A stretch of DNA of 64,000 nt, from NCBI RefSeq assembly GCF_002257665.1, contig NZ_MQWB01000011.1, forward strand, positions 62,001-126,000, in the 5' to 3' direction. The stretch comes from Rubricoccus marinus (GTDB taxonomy: Bacteria; Bacteroidota; Rhodothermia; Rhodothermales; Rubricoccaceae). The notes beneath the pieces were generated by a model. The model ran no database searches. It worked only from the letters and a program-made list of their open reading frames with translations, and had not been told where the DNA came from. How positions within the stretch are numbered: the first letter of the stretch is position 1; every line of letters begins with the position of its first letter. This document shows, piece after piece, positions 8,301-15,162 of this stretch. Position numbers and translations under genes: made by a program.

Positions 8301-9574
8301 CTGATCGTGAGTACTCCGCACGGCTGGTTGGTGAGGCGCTCGCCCGGGTACTACCTCGGGACACCGCCGCGCTGGACCTCCTCACATCCGAAGACGAAAC
8401 AGACAGGCGGATCGGGACGAGCTATGTCTGGCCTGCGGCGCAGCTGAACGGTCCGGAATGGGCCGAGTCCGTTCTCGCGGAGCGAGCGGAGCAGTGGCCG
8501 GCTGAAACAACATCACTTTTCTTGAGGGCTCTTCCCAGATCACCGTCGGTCTGGACACTGGCCGAGGCTTGGGGACCCGAGATTGACAAGGCGTATTGGG
8601 AGCAGGTTCACCCCTTTGCGCTGCCTTCGGAGGGCGAGGTTGCCCTCGAAGCGGCACGCAAGCTGACCGCAGCGGGCCGCGCTCGCGCGGCGCTGCACCA
8701 CTTCCAACGGATCCTTTACCGAGACGCGGATGCGGTACCGCTGGATCTATTGGCGGACACGTTGGAGGCAGCCCTCCAGACGAGTGAGGGTGCAGTTGAT
8801 GCAACCACGGCTCATGACATTGGCAAGCACCTCGACCGGCTAGACGAAGCCGACTTCGACTCCGACCGTCTGGCTGCGCTCGAATGGGCCTACCTCCCTC
8901 TGTTTAGGTTCGACCGACGCCAGTCGGGCGTGCTCCACCGCGAGCTCGCGGAGAACCCCGAGTTCTTCGTCCAAATCCTCTCGTTCGCATTCCGGGGACG
9001 CGGCGAGGAGCCGACGGAACTGACGGAGGCAGAGCAGAACCGAGCAAGCAACGCGCACACACTCCTCGAGTCGTGGCGGACTGTTCCGGGTCAGGGCGAC
9101 GACGGCACCATCGACGCCCAGGTGCTCGACGCGTGGGTCGATGAGGCGCGGCGTCTGCTGAGCGAGGCCAACCGCTCGGAGGTCGGAGACCAGTACATCG
9201 GCCGTGTCCTTCGCTACGGTCCAGAGCCCGAGGCTGTCTTTTCTGGAACGCCGGAAGGGGACACTGACGCCCCCCGCCAGCGCGTGTGGCCTGCCGAGGC
9301 GATCCGCGACGTGATCGAAAGGGTCGCGAGCGAGGACCTCGAAACGGGATTCGCATTGGAGGTTTACAACAGTCGCGGTACCACTTCGCGCGGGATGACC
9401 GACGGCGGCGACCAGGAGCGCGCTTTGGTTCGGACGTATCGCCAGTACGCTGCGCACGTGGGCGCGATGTACCCGCGGACTGCAGCCATGTTGAAGCGAA
9501 TCGCGGATTCCTATCTCCGTGACGCCGAGCGGTACGACCGGGATGCGGCTCTTACGGAGGACACATGGCGATGA
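5387..9574 (+). CDS. large putative defence-type protein: nuclease-like N-terminus, degenerate P-loop, helical C-terminus
   Basis: The product is 1395 aa and has no signal peptide. Residues about 150-290 contain LPGWDGIVEA, SVWEMG and GKAQKDYRKRT. Asp180, Glu200 and Lys209 are spaced like a PD-(D/E)XK-type nuclease core, followed by FVFVSPKRW and VRVIDGDDLEAWLE. Residues about 300-450 resemble a STAND-type NTPase position, but the P-loop site reads SVVGDSQDEA, lacking GK(S/T), and the Walker B site reads TPLVLLPTF. From about 470 to the end the protein is rich in Ala/Leu helical hairpins resembling HEAT/TPR arrays, a common sensor region. Translation is coupled to the membrane protein upstream. 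Large nuclease-STAND-repeat proteins are typical of antiphage systems, so a defence role is inferred; I cannot name the family. Confidence 0.7.
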   Translation: MSKTHYTTEQAARVITDVLDQTQAGDLIWTRSRPALTDLSTDLSVQPKEHFEATAEHERYVLRVGIDQSGDISHTLFIPGDEGELTALRSDQPALLEPYLKDLYRAVTAQRRLLERAGTGEVGSNRDLATASDLASWAANRRDAQSTLPQLVRRLVTATATDLTRVSVRAGEGVGLPGWDGIVEAAGWSAFVPEGLSVWEMGVGEPEGKAQKDYRKRTDEPGNIDPAATTFVFVSPKRWREKDAWVERRKADGVWKDVRVIDGDDLEAWLETAPSVHAWISDLLGKDVWEAESLERWWDAWSEATRPPLPAAVLISGRDEEVQRVLSFLSETEGSTSVVGDSQDEALAFLAAALAGAPRRLDRSLIVRTQAAWRRLSTWPTPLVLLPTFERPPVASAVQAGHHVIVPLGREAKTSGGIQLPRVRRAGIEKALQEAGLLRDRASDLATLGRRSLFSLRRKLAVNPDADRPEWAEPEHARTIALAVLAGSWNDAAEGDRAAVGEIAGRSYDEVAQALTRWVNTSNPPVRRVGEVWLVAAKADAWALTAHALTSDDLDRFRTVALTVLGGDDPALDLPPDQRAGASILGKQRAHSPMFVNALADTLAMMAVADDDVPLVGGRRGATEAGVVVRTVLDAANEDESGRLWHAASSALPLMAEAAPEVFLSAVESGARDADGPVLTLFQEDTGFLSSSSPHPSLLWALETLAWHPDYLPRAARALAILTRLAPPVKILNRPFNSLQSILVLWSNGTAASLDARVQILDLLRKYEPDVAWSLSLALIPSGSDSTSPPSSPAYRDWKPDDLRRGVRADEFDRALDGVVRRASEYAATDGERWAALVKKTASSAYPVRDLVLSGLEALDPDALTDDGRRALYRTLREIANRHKRYPDAQWSMSPEGIQRLNALAPKFEPTSAVHRNSWLFDREAADAFVTDDEDDYDEQNRLWAIAQDTALLEVLGEIGVGDLSAWVDTLSDREYSARLVGEALARVLPRDTAALDLLTSEDETDRRIGTSYVWPAAQLNGPEWAESVLAERAEQWPAETTSLFLRALPRSPSVWTLAEAWGPEIDKAYWEQVHPFALPSEGEVALEAARKLTAAGRARAALHHFQRILYRDADAVPLDLLADTLEAALQTSEGAVDATTAHDIGKHLDRLDEADFDSDRLAALEWAYLPLFRFDRRQSGVLHRELAENPEFFVQILSFAFRGRGEEPTELTEAEQNRASNAHTLLESWRTVPGQGDDGTIDAQVLDAWVDEARRLLSEANRSEVGDQYIGRVLRYGPEPEAVFSGTPEGDTDAPRQRVWPAEAIRDVIERVASEDLETGFALEVYNSRGTTSRGMTDGGDQERALVRTYRQYAAHVGAMYPRTAAMLKRIADSYLRDAERYDRDAALTEDTWR

Positions 9575-9578
9575 GCGC

Positions 9579-9614
9579 GGGTGGCCGAAGGGTAGCGCTA
9601 CCCTTCGGCCACCC
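9579..9614 (+). terminator. perfect 36-bp terminator palindrome after the two-gene cassette
   Basis: Two 18-base arms are exact reverse complements with no spacer (arm GGGTGGCCGAAGGGTAGC). The palindrome starts four bases after the stop codon of the 1395-aa protein. No T-run follows, so it could work from both sides; the truncated helicase copy also runs toward it. Confidence 0.75.
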
Positions 9615-9749
9615 AATCGACGCGCGCTGGCGGCAACTACAACGATCAACGGGCTCGCGAGGACCACGCCGAGGGCGTAGCTCTGCACGGCGCCCCGTGG
9701 CGCGGGCACAAATTCGGACATCTGGGCCATACCAGACGTCTTGACACCC
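9615..9749. other. junction DNA between cassette terminator and truncated helicase
   Basis: This 135-base stretch links the terminator to the broken helicase paralogue. On the minus strand it reads on from the helicase frame as about 25-50 unrelated residues, including a short hydrophobic run (LASPLIVVVAA) in another frame. I see no gene that can be supported. Confidence 0.4.
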
Positions 9750-10268
9750 ACCCACTCCGGTCCCGTCACCGACGAAGAAGCCCTGCCTCGCGCCAGAGGC
9801 CCCGCCTTCTCCGGGCAGGTGCTCGGCGTGGGCAGCGCCCGCGCGGCACACGGTCTCGAGTTGGGCGTCGGAGAGGATGCCACGGGCCACGAGGTGCCCA
9901 GGAAGCAGCGGGCTGTAGTCGCATTCGGGCGCCGTGGCCGCCGCCATCGCCGCCGACTCGACGAGGCGCGTCGGGTGGGGCTGGGCGCCGAGCACGCGGA
10001 CACTCGGGCGGTAGGCGTCGAAGACGCTGGCGGTGAGCGCGCCCGAGGCCGCGGTCTCCGCTGCGACGTCGACCGCCAGAGGCCGGGCATCCTCGAAGGG
10101 CCAGGTCGCTCGGGCGTTCAGCTGGGGGCTCGGGTTCGCCAGAGGCCTCTGGCGAGGAGGGTCCGGAGCGAGAACGGCGGCGCGGGGCGCGAGGAGGGCG
10201 AAGAGGTCAAGTTGCTCGGCCGGTGATGTCGTCGCGCTCGTTGCGACATGGGAAGCGAAGGGGGCCAC
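9750..10268 (-). pseudogene. truncated Strawberry-notch-like helicase paralogue
   Basis: About 173 residues align with the N-terminus of the helicase at 12-4502: EQLDLFALLAPR, GALTASVFDAYRP, QPHPTRLVESAAMAAATAP, SDAQLE and RQGFFVGDGTGVG. Homology stops at the second Gly of GVG inside Walker A, and the frame then runs into unrelated sequence. The alignment implies a GTG start at 10268, paired with the ATG of the full copy. Everything downstream of Walker A is missing, so no helicase can be made. The paralogue carries its intein three codons further on (after KGR), so this break sits nine bases from the homologous insertion site. Confidence 0.85.
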
Positions 10269-10320
10269 GGGATTTCTGGCTGGCACGGAGTGCGGAGCCA
10301 CGACCCGGGACACTCCCAGG

Positions 10321-10374
10321 TGGGCTCCGGCCCGCCGCGTTGACGGGCTCGCCCACCGGCCCGGCATCGCGGGG
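10321..10374 (-). promoter_or_regulatory. second copy of the 54-base conserved leader block
   Basis: Near-identical partner of 4541-4594, lying 52 bases upstream of the GTG of the truncated helicase. The only differences I see are the first base and one T/C change. Confidence 0.55.
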
Positions 10375-10591
10375 GTCGCGTCCGACCCCGTTCACGATCT
10401 ACGCACTCGCCGACATTGACCGCCAGCGGTGGCCCGTCTTCGCGCTCCATGACATCCCGGGGGTCTGCCTCGGCCGGCTGCCCGAGTTCCTCGACGGCCT
10501 CGACCGGCGCGGTGCCGAGACCATCCGTACGTTCCCGCCCGACGTTACGCCGATCGTTCGGGGGGGACGGTCGGTGATGTCGGGCCGTTCG
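10375..10591 (+). other. intergenic region with an unassigned coding-like stretch
   Basis: On the plus strand about 10383-10570 reads as a protein-like segment (TIYALADIDRQRWPVFALHD, then LPEFLDGLDRRGAETIRTFP). It has no convincing start or ribosome binding site, and it runs into sequence antisense to the dioxygenase gene. It may be a fragment of a lost gene. No other feature was seen. Confidence 0.3.
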
Positions 10592-11542
10592 TCAGTCCAG
10601 AGGTTTGAGGCCCGCGACGATCTGCGTGCGGCGCGACTCCAGGATGGGCGGCAGCACGACCGTCTCTCCCAACGTCGCCGCGTCCTCGTCGACGGCGAAG
10701 CCGGGGCCGTCCGTCGCCAGCTCGAACAGCACGCCGCCGGGCTCGCGGAAGTACAGGCTCCGGAAGTAGTACCGGTCGACGGGGCCGCTCGACGGGACGC
10801 CAAACCGCTGGAGCCGCTCGGACCAGTCGTCGTAGGCGTCATCGGGCACGCGGAAGGCGACGTGGTGAACGGCGCCGGCACCCTGCCGCGCCACCGGGAG
10901 GCGAGGTTGGACCGCTACGTGGAGCTCGGCATGGGGGCCACCGCCCTCGCCCATCTCGTAGACGTGGACCGTGTCGGCCGGACGGTCCGGCAGCGGATAC
11001 GTCCGGACGAGGCGCATTCCGAGGACCGTCCGCAGCGCGAGGTCTGTGTTCTCGAGGTCGGGCACGCTCATCGTGATCGGCCCAAGGCCGCGGATCTGGT
11101 GCTCGGCCGGGACCGGGCTCCGGTCCCACGGGGTCGGCGGGTCGCCCGCGCCACCGTCGGCGAGGAGGGCGAGGCGCTGGCCCTCGGGGTCCTCGAATCG
11201 GAGCGTCAGGCGGCCGTCGATCACGCGCACCGGCTCGGCCTCGACGCCGGCCGCCGCCAGTCGGTCGGTCCAGTAGTCTAGACTTGCGGCCGGGACGCGT
11301 AGGCCGGTCCGGACGACGGACCGCGTGCCGCGCTGCTCGGGCGGGACGGGCCAGTCGAAGAACGTCAGGTCGTGGCCCGGCGTCCCGACGGCGTCGGAGT
11401 AGAAGAGGTGGTAGGCTGAGACGTCGTCCTGGTTCACACTCCGCTTGACGAGGCGCATGCCTATCGTCTCGGTGTAGAACCGGTAGTTGTCGCGGATGGC
11501 GGCCGAGACGGCTGTGAGGTGGTGGATCCCGTGGGGAGACAT
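10592..11542 (-). CDS. VOC-family ring-cleaving dioxygenase (glyoxalase superfamily)
   Basis: The product is 316 aa with two vicinal-oxygen-chelate modules. The first begins [20 protein letters not shown] and the second [20 protein letters not shown]. Metal-ligand candidates are His in HHLT, His in VHHVAFRV and Glu in [10 protein letters not shown]. The closest known group is the MhqO/MhqA-like hydroquinone-type extradiol dioxygenases, so the likely role is cytoplasmic detoxification or aromatic ring cleavage. The frame stays open to 11749, but the extension has no VOC homology, so I start at the ATG at 11542. It appears to be a stand-alone native gene caught between mobile DNA. Confidence 0.85.
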   Translation of the reverse strand: MSPHGIHHLTAVSAAIRDNYRFYTETIGMRLVKRSVNQDDVSAYHLFYSDAVGTPGHDLTFFDWPVPPEQRGTRSVVRTGLRVPAASLDYWTDRLAAAGVEAEPVRVIDGRLTLRFEDPEGQRLALLADGGAGDPPTPWDRSPVPAEHQIRGLGPITMSVPDLENTDLALRTVLGMRLVRTYPLPDRPADTVHVYEMGEGGGPHAELHVAVQPRLPVARQGAGAVHHVAFRVPDDAYDDWSERLQRFGVPSSGPVDRYYFRSLYFREPGGVLFELATDGPGFAVDEDAATLGETVVLPPILESRRTQIVAGLKPLD

Positions 11543-11553
11543 AGCGTGGGGGG

Positions 11554-11631
11554 CTAGATGGAGACGACGACCTTGTAGATGTGATCGGCCTCGGAGAAGG
11601 GGAAGACGCGGTCGATGACGGGCTTGATAGG
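11554..11631 (-). pseudogene. 3' fragment of a zinc-type alcohol dehydrogenase/quinone oxidoreductase gene
   Basis: About 25 residues read [19 protein letters not shown], then VVVSI and a stop. The first part is the usual C-terminal block of zinc-type alcohol dehydrogenases and quinone oxidoreductases. The rest of the gene is missing upstream, and the tail seems to have lost some residues. It is separate from the fragment at 12174-12779. Confidence 0.6.
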
Positions 11632-11767
11632 CCTCCGACAAGTAATGGCACAGGATTGTCCGGTAGGCAGCTTGGTTGTGCGAGGCTGCCTCAGCCCATC
11701 CTACGCCGAGGAGCACAGCGTCCCGGAGCGGCCGAGTCTCCCCACACACAACGGCGACCCATCCGTA

Positions 11768-11890
11768 GAGACGCAGAGTGGCCAGCTCCGCCGCTTTCTG
11801 GAGCAGGATGGGTATGCCCCTGTGCGGCCTGAGCCGGTTGCCGTGCGAAGTCGTCGACTACGAGTTCAGGCGGAGCGGCCGCCACGACCG
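11768..11890 (+). pseudogene. decayed copy of a serine recombinase N-terminus
   Basis: The segment encodes [13 protein letters not shown], which matches LQLHRFLEQEGYD of the intact recombinase at 13721-14392. DNA similarity is clear over about 33 bases (around 27 identical) and continues in patches, for example a TCGAC..CGAGTTC stretch, in a shifted frame. It lacks the catalytic YLRVS start and has frameshifts, so it cannot be functional. Confidence 0.55.
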
Positions 11891-12173
11891 GCCCGCGGTC
11901 CCGATCGTCTGGGAGGCTGCTGACGGACCGGGGACGAGCACAAAGAGCCGCCTGCCTCTACACGGTGTTGTATGGGTCTCACTTCCCGCGCATAACCCCT
12001 TCACCAAGCCGTCTCGGAACCCGAGGCGTGTCGATCCAGAGGTCAACCTCCTCCGTAGGTCGAACAGAACGGGGACGGGGCATGCCTGTCCGGCCCCACC
12101 CCGCCGGGGGCGGAGGCAGGCAGGGCCGTAGGTGGAAGAGCCGGATACACGGGGCCACGCCGGCCCCTCTGCA
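11891..12173. other. non-coding debris between gene fragments
   Basis: I see no supportable gene in this stretch. A GC-rich inverted element around 12085-12130 (CCCCGCC/GGCGG-type arms) could fold. The material most likely derives from successive insertions and deletions. Confidence 0.4.
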
Positions 12174-12779
12174 TTATGGTTTGAGGACCACCTTGATGCA
12201 GTCGTCCTTCTTGTCACGGAACGTCTCGTACATCTCGGGCGCGTCGTCGAGCGGCGCTGTGTGCGTGATGATGAACGACGGGTCGATGTCCCCGTCCTGG
12301 ATCTTCTTCATCAGCGGCTCGAGATAGCGCTGGACATGCGTTTGGCCCATCTTGAACGTGATCCCCTTGTTCATCGCCGCGCCGAAGGGCAGCGTGAGCG
12401 TCTTGGCGTAGACGCCGGGGACGGAGATCGTGCCGCCCTTGCGGCACGCCATGATGGCCTGCTGGAGCGCGTAGCCGCGGTCGCTCTGGAGGTGGACCGC
12501 CTGCGCGGCCTGGTCCACGAGCGCCTTGGCGTCGTTGGCCGCGTGGGCCTCCGCGCCGACCGCGTCGATGCAGCGGTCCGGGCCACGCCCGTCGGTCATA
12601 TCGATCAGGTGCTTGTGAACGGGGCCGTCGATCTCCTCGAAGTTGACGACCTCCGCCTTCGAGTTCTCCTTCGCCATGCGCAGCCGCTCCGGCTCTCGGT
12701 CGATCGCGATCACACGGCCGGCACCCATCATCCAGGCACTCTGGATCGCGAACTGGCCGACGGGCCCGCAGCCCCAGAC
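12174..12779 (-). pseudogene. zinc-dependent alcohol dehydrogenase, N-terminally truncated
   Basis: About 200 residues of the NAD-binding and C-terminal part of a glutathione-dependent formaldehyde dehydrogenase-like alcohol dehydrogenase remain. Visible blocks are [15 protein letters not shown] (Rossmann GxGPVG), [20 protein letters not shown] and [20 protein letters not shown], with stop TAA at 12174. The catalytic zinc-binding N-terminal half is gone; homology begins at the VWGCG codons, directly where the transposase fragment ends. This gene was probably native and cut by the Tn3-type insertion or a later deletion. Confidence 0.8.
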
Positions 12780-13548
12780 GGGCCGCGGGGACACCCGAGG
12801 CGCCGAGGGCCGCGCGGAGATCCCCGAACGCCCTCGTCTGCTCCACCCTCGACAGGGCAAGCACGAGCTCGGGGCTGCTCACACGGACGGGCGCGCGGCG
12901 GAGCCGTTCGAGTCGGCTCACGCGGTCGCCCTCCGGGATGTCGAGCAGGCCTTCGAGCTCCGCACGCTGCTCGTCCGTCGGGAGCCGTGCGAGGGCGTCG
13001 TAGAGCCGGTCGGCGGCACGGCTCCGCACGCGGGCGACGAGACGTGCCAGGGTGGTCACGCCGGGCAAGAGCACCTTTCGCTCGACGAGCCGGGCCGTCG
13101 CGAGGCCGAAGAGCACCGACGGGCGCTCGGACGCCAGCCACGCCCGGGCGTAGAGCCAGCGGGTGAGCCGGAACGACTCCGACGGGTCGGTGAGCGGCCG
13201 GTACCCGAAGCGGTCCTGGATCTCGGCCGCGTGCTCCCGCCGGGTCTCGTCGCGGCCGAGGTAGCGAGCGAAGGCGGCCTCCGGGTTTGAGACCCCGAGG
13301 CTTGCCCCGACCGTGCGGACGACGACGGGCGGGACCTCGGTGAGGTCCGAGAGGAAGGTGCCGAGGAACCGGACGGTCCCGAGTTGGACCGCGAGCCCGA
13401 GTCGGCTATGTAGAGTCCGGCGCTCGTCGACGACCGAGCGGTCCGCGTCGGAGAGGTAGAAGTATCGGGCGAGTTGGTCGGCCATCGGCGGCCCGTTGAA
13501 GTGGCCGTAGCGAGCGGCTTGGTCGTCGGTGAGGAACTCGACGGGCAT
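12780..13548 (-). pseudogene. tnpA: Tn3-family transposase, N-terminal fragment
   Basis: About 256 residues remain of a protein normally near 1000 aa. The start MPVEFLTDDQAARYGHFNGP and ARYFYLSDADRSVVDERR are the typical N-terminal domain (DUF4158) of Tn3-family transposases. The DDE catalytic region is missing because the gene fuses at about 12780 to the alcohol dehydrogenase remnant. The start ATG at 13548 is divergent from the recombinase gene at 13721, the usual tnpA-tnpR arrangement with the resolution site between them. Confidence 0.82.
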
Positions 13549-13665
13549 GGCATGGCCCCAACGGGGCGGGGGTATCAGGAAAGGGGTACCCCAGCCGTGC
13601 CGCTCTACGCGCCGTGCGGGCCGGTTCGGCCAGCGTCGCCGGGGGCAGCAAGAAACGTTCGGTTG
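13549..13665. other. probable resolution-site region between transposase and recombinase
   Basis: In Tn3-type elements the res site lies between divergent tnpA and tnpR genes. This 117-base gap has short inverted stretches (GGGGTACCCC-like at about 13576-13590) that could be recombinase subsites. I cannot define the crossover dinucleotide. Confidence 0.35.
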
Positions 13666-13696
13666 TTGACACCCCCGCGCGCGGCCCATATATAAT
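13666..13696 (+). promoter_or_regulatory. sigma70-like promoter of the serine recombinase
   Basis: TTGACA lies at 13666-13671 and TATAAT at 13691-13696, 19 bases apart. An overlapping TATATA gives a 17-base spacer. The AT-rich box stands out in very GC-rich DNA and sits about 25 bases before the start codon. Confidence 0.6.
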
Positions 13697-13720
13697 GTGG
13701 CCGCCACTGCCGAACCCTCG

Positions 13721-14392
13721 ATGCCCCCGGACCCGACCCCGCCGAAGAAGCGGGCCGCTCTCTACCTCCGCGTCTCGAAGCGCGACGGGGACCAGACCGA
13801 GGAGAACCAGCGTCTCCAACTCCACCGCTTCCTGGAGCAGGAGGGATACGACCTCGCCCGCCGCGACGGGACGCTCCGGGAGTTTGTCGACCGCGAGTCC
13901 GGACGGAAAGGGCGCCGCGAGCGCTCGGCGTTCGCCGACGTGTTCGAGGCCGCCGAGCGGCGGGAGTTCGATACGCTCGTGTTCTGGAGCCTCGACCGGT
14001 TCAGCCGCGAGGGCATCCGCAAGACGGTCGCCTACCTCCAGCAGCTCGAAGCGCTCGGCGTCCGGTTTCGGTCTTACACCGAGCCGTACCTCTCGACTGA
14101 GAACGAGTTGGTGTCCCACGTGCTCCTCGGGGTGCTGAGTTACTTCGCCGAGTACGAGGCCCAGAAGATCAGCCGACGCACCATCGCCGGATTAGAGCGG
14201 GCGCGGGCCGAGGGAAAGGTGCTCGGGCGGCCGTCGACGTTCGACGAGCACCGGGGCACACTCGAAGAGATGCTCGACGGGGGCGTGGCGAAGGCGGAGA
14301 TGGCGCGGCGGACGGGGCTCGCCTACAACACGGTCAAGGGTCACCTCCGGCGGATCGAGACCGAGCGGGCGGAGACCGATGGCTCAGCCTAA
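13721..14392 (+). CDS. tnpR: serine site-specific recombinase (resolvase/invertase type)
   Basis: The product is 223 aa. The catalytic domain opens with RAALYLRVSKRDGDQTEENQ, where the Ser of YLRVS is the nucleophile. It continues with FWSLDRFSREG, which holds the conserved Arg pair, and LLGVLSYFAEYEAQKISRR, then the E-helix region. The C-terminus (about 180-223) has GRPSTFDEH and MARRTGLAYNTVKGHLRRI, a Hin-type helix-turn-helix. Length and organisation fit a small resolvase of a Tn3-family element, divergent from the broken transposase gene. I use the ATG at 13721, placed just after the promoter. The gene appears complete, so it could still act on any remaining sites. Confidence 0.88.
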   Translation: MPPDPTPPKKRAALYLRVSKRDGDQTEENQRLQLHRFLEQEGYDLARRDGTLREFVDRESGRKGRRERSAFADVFEAAERREFDTLVFWSLDRFSREGIRKTVAYLQQLEALGVRFRSYTEPYLSTENELVSHVLLGVLSYFAEYEAQKISRRTIAGLERARAEGKVLGRPSTFDEHRGTLEEMLDGGVAKAEMARRTGLAYNTVKGHLRRIETERAETDGSA

Positions 14393-14409
14393 CCGAGGCT
14401 CACGCCGCC

Positions 14410-14447
14410 TCTACCGTACAGTACCGTCCCAATGAATGTCAGACCCC
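14410..14447 (-). repeat. Tn3-type terminal inverted repeat (single end)
   Basis: Read from the outside (minus strand, starting at 14447) the sequence begins GGGGTCTGACATTCATTGGG. The first ten bases equal the GGGGTCTGAC start of classical Tn3 terminal repeats, and the size (about 38 bases) is typical. It lies 18 bases past the recombinase stop, so it marks the right end of the element. No matching left end remains in the window. Confidence 0.65.
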
Positions 14448-14524
14448 GCCCCCAACAGCACGCGGGCAGGATTCGACGGCGCGAAGCGGCGCGAGATCTC
14501 CTGAGTCCACACCACGCGATGCTG

Positions 14525-14645
14525 TGGTGGAGCACAGGAGTCGGCTGACCGCCTCGAACCACACCGAGGCCAACCGGCGCGGTTCCGTCCGCTGGCACGG
14601 GAGTACGAGCGCTTGACTGAGACGCTGGCGGGGCTGCATTTCCCA
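14525..14645 (+). pseudogene. remnant of an IS5-like transposase C-terminus
   Basis: In shifting frames the stretch encodes pieces resembling the end of IS5-group transposases: VVEH, then ASNHTEANRR, then YERLTETLAGLHF. Frame breaks make it non-functional. Its position just outside the Tn3-type repeat suggests the insertion landed next to or inside an older IS. Confidence 0.4.
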
Positions 14646-15162
14646 TCGTCCTGCCGTCGTCTCGTCAAGTGTCGCGAGCACGTCCTCTTCCCCCTCGGTC
14701 GCCCCCCGGTAGTTGTATCCCTCGTCGGTCCGCGCTCACCGCGCCGGGAGGTGCGCTGTTCACGGGTAACCCGGTCCACGACATTGACGACAAGATCGGA
14801 GGTCCCCTTCGGGTAAGCTCCGCCTCCCCGACGAGCCGGACTAGAAGGCCCGTTGTACTCGGTGCTGGCCGTGGAGTGGGACCCACGTAGCCACCTCCGG
14901 CCTGGACGAGCCCCGCCTCTAGTTCGGCGCTCAGTATGCCTTCAAGGCCTGCAGGAACGCGACCACGGCGTACCCGGCCTGCGAACATAGCGCGTCCTCG
15001 TTGTGGTCAACACAGAACCCTTCGGCCTCGCCCTGCTGGCGGGCCGCCTCCACGGCTTTAGGACTGCCGCTCCCTGCCAACCACGATGGGTTATCAAAGG
15101 CGAACACTCGCACATTCGAACGCTTAGCAAAGGGCGCGGCGAGACCAGGCCGGTGGATGGGT
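14646..15162 (-). other. non-coding spacer with a possible 3' gene fragment
   Basis: From about 15120 down to 14931 the minus strand reads as a coherent C-terminus (VRVFAFDNPSWLAGSGSPKA, then AGYAVVAFLQALKAY and a stop). The YAVVAFLQAL ending is reminiscent of cytochrome-type oxidoreductase tails, but I would not name it. No start is visible. The rest, about 14646-14930, shows nothing supportable. Confidence 0.35.

Noticed and set aside
10223-11281. 352-codon plus-strand frame over the dioxygenase gene
   Set aside because: Most of it is antisense to the VOC dioxygenase; only about 10383-10570 looks coding-like and is listed separately.
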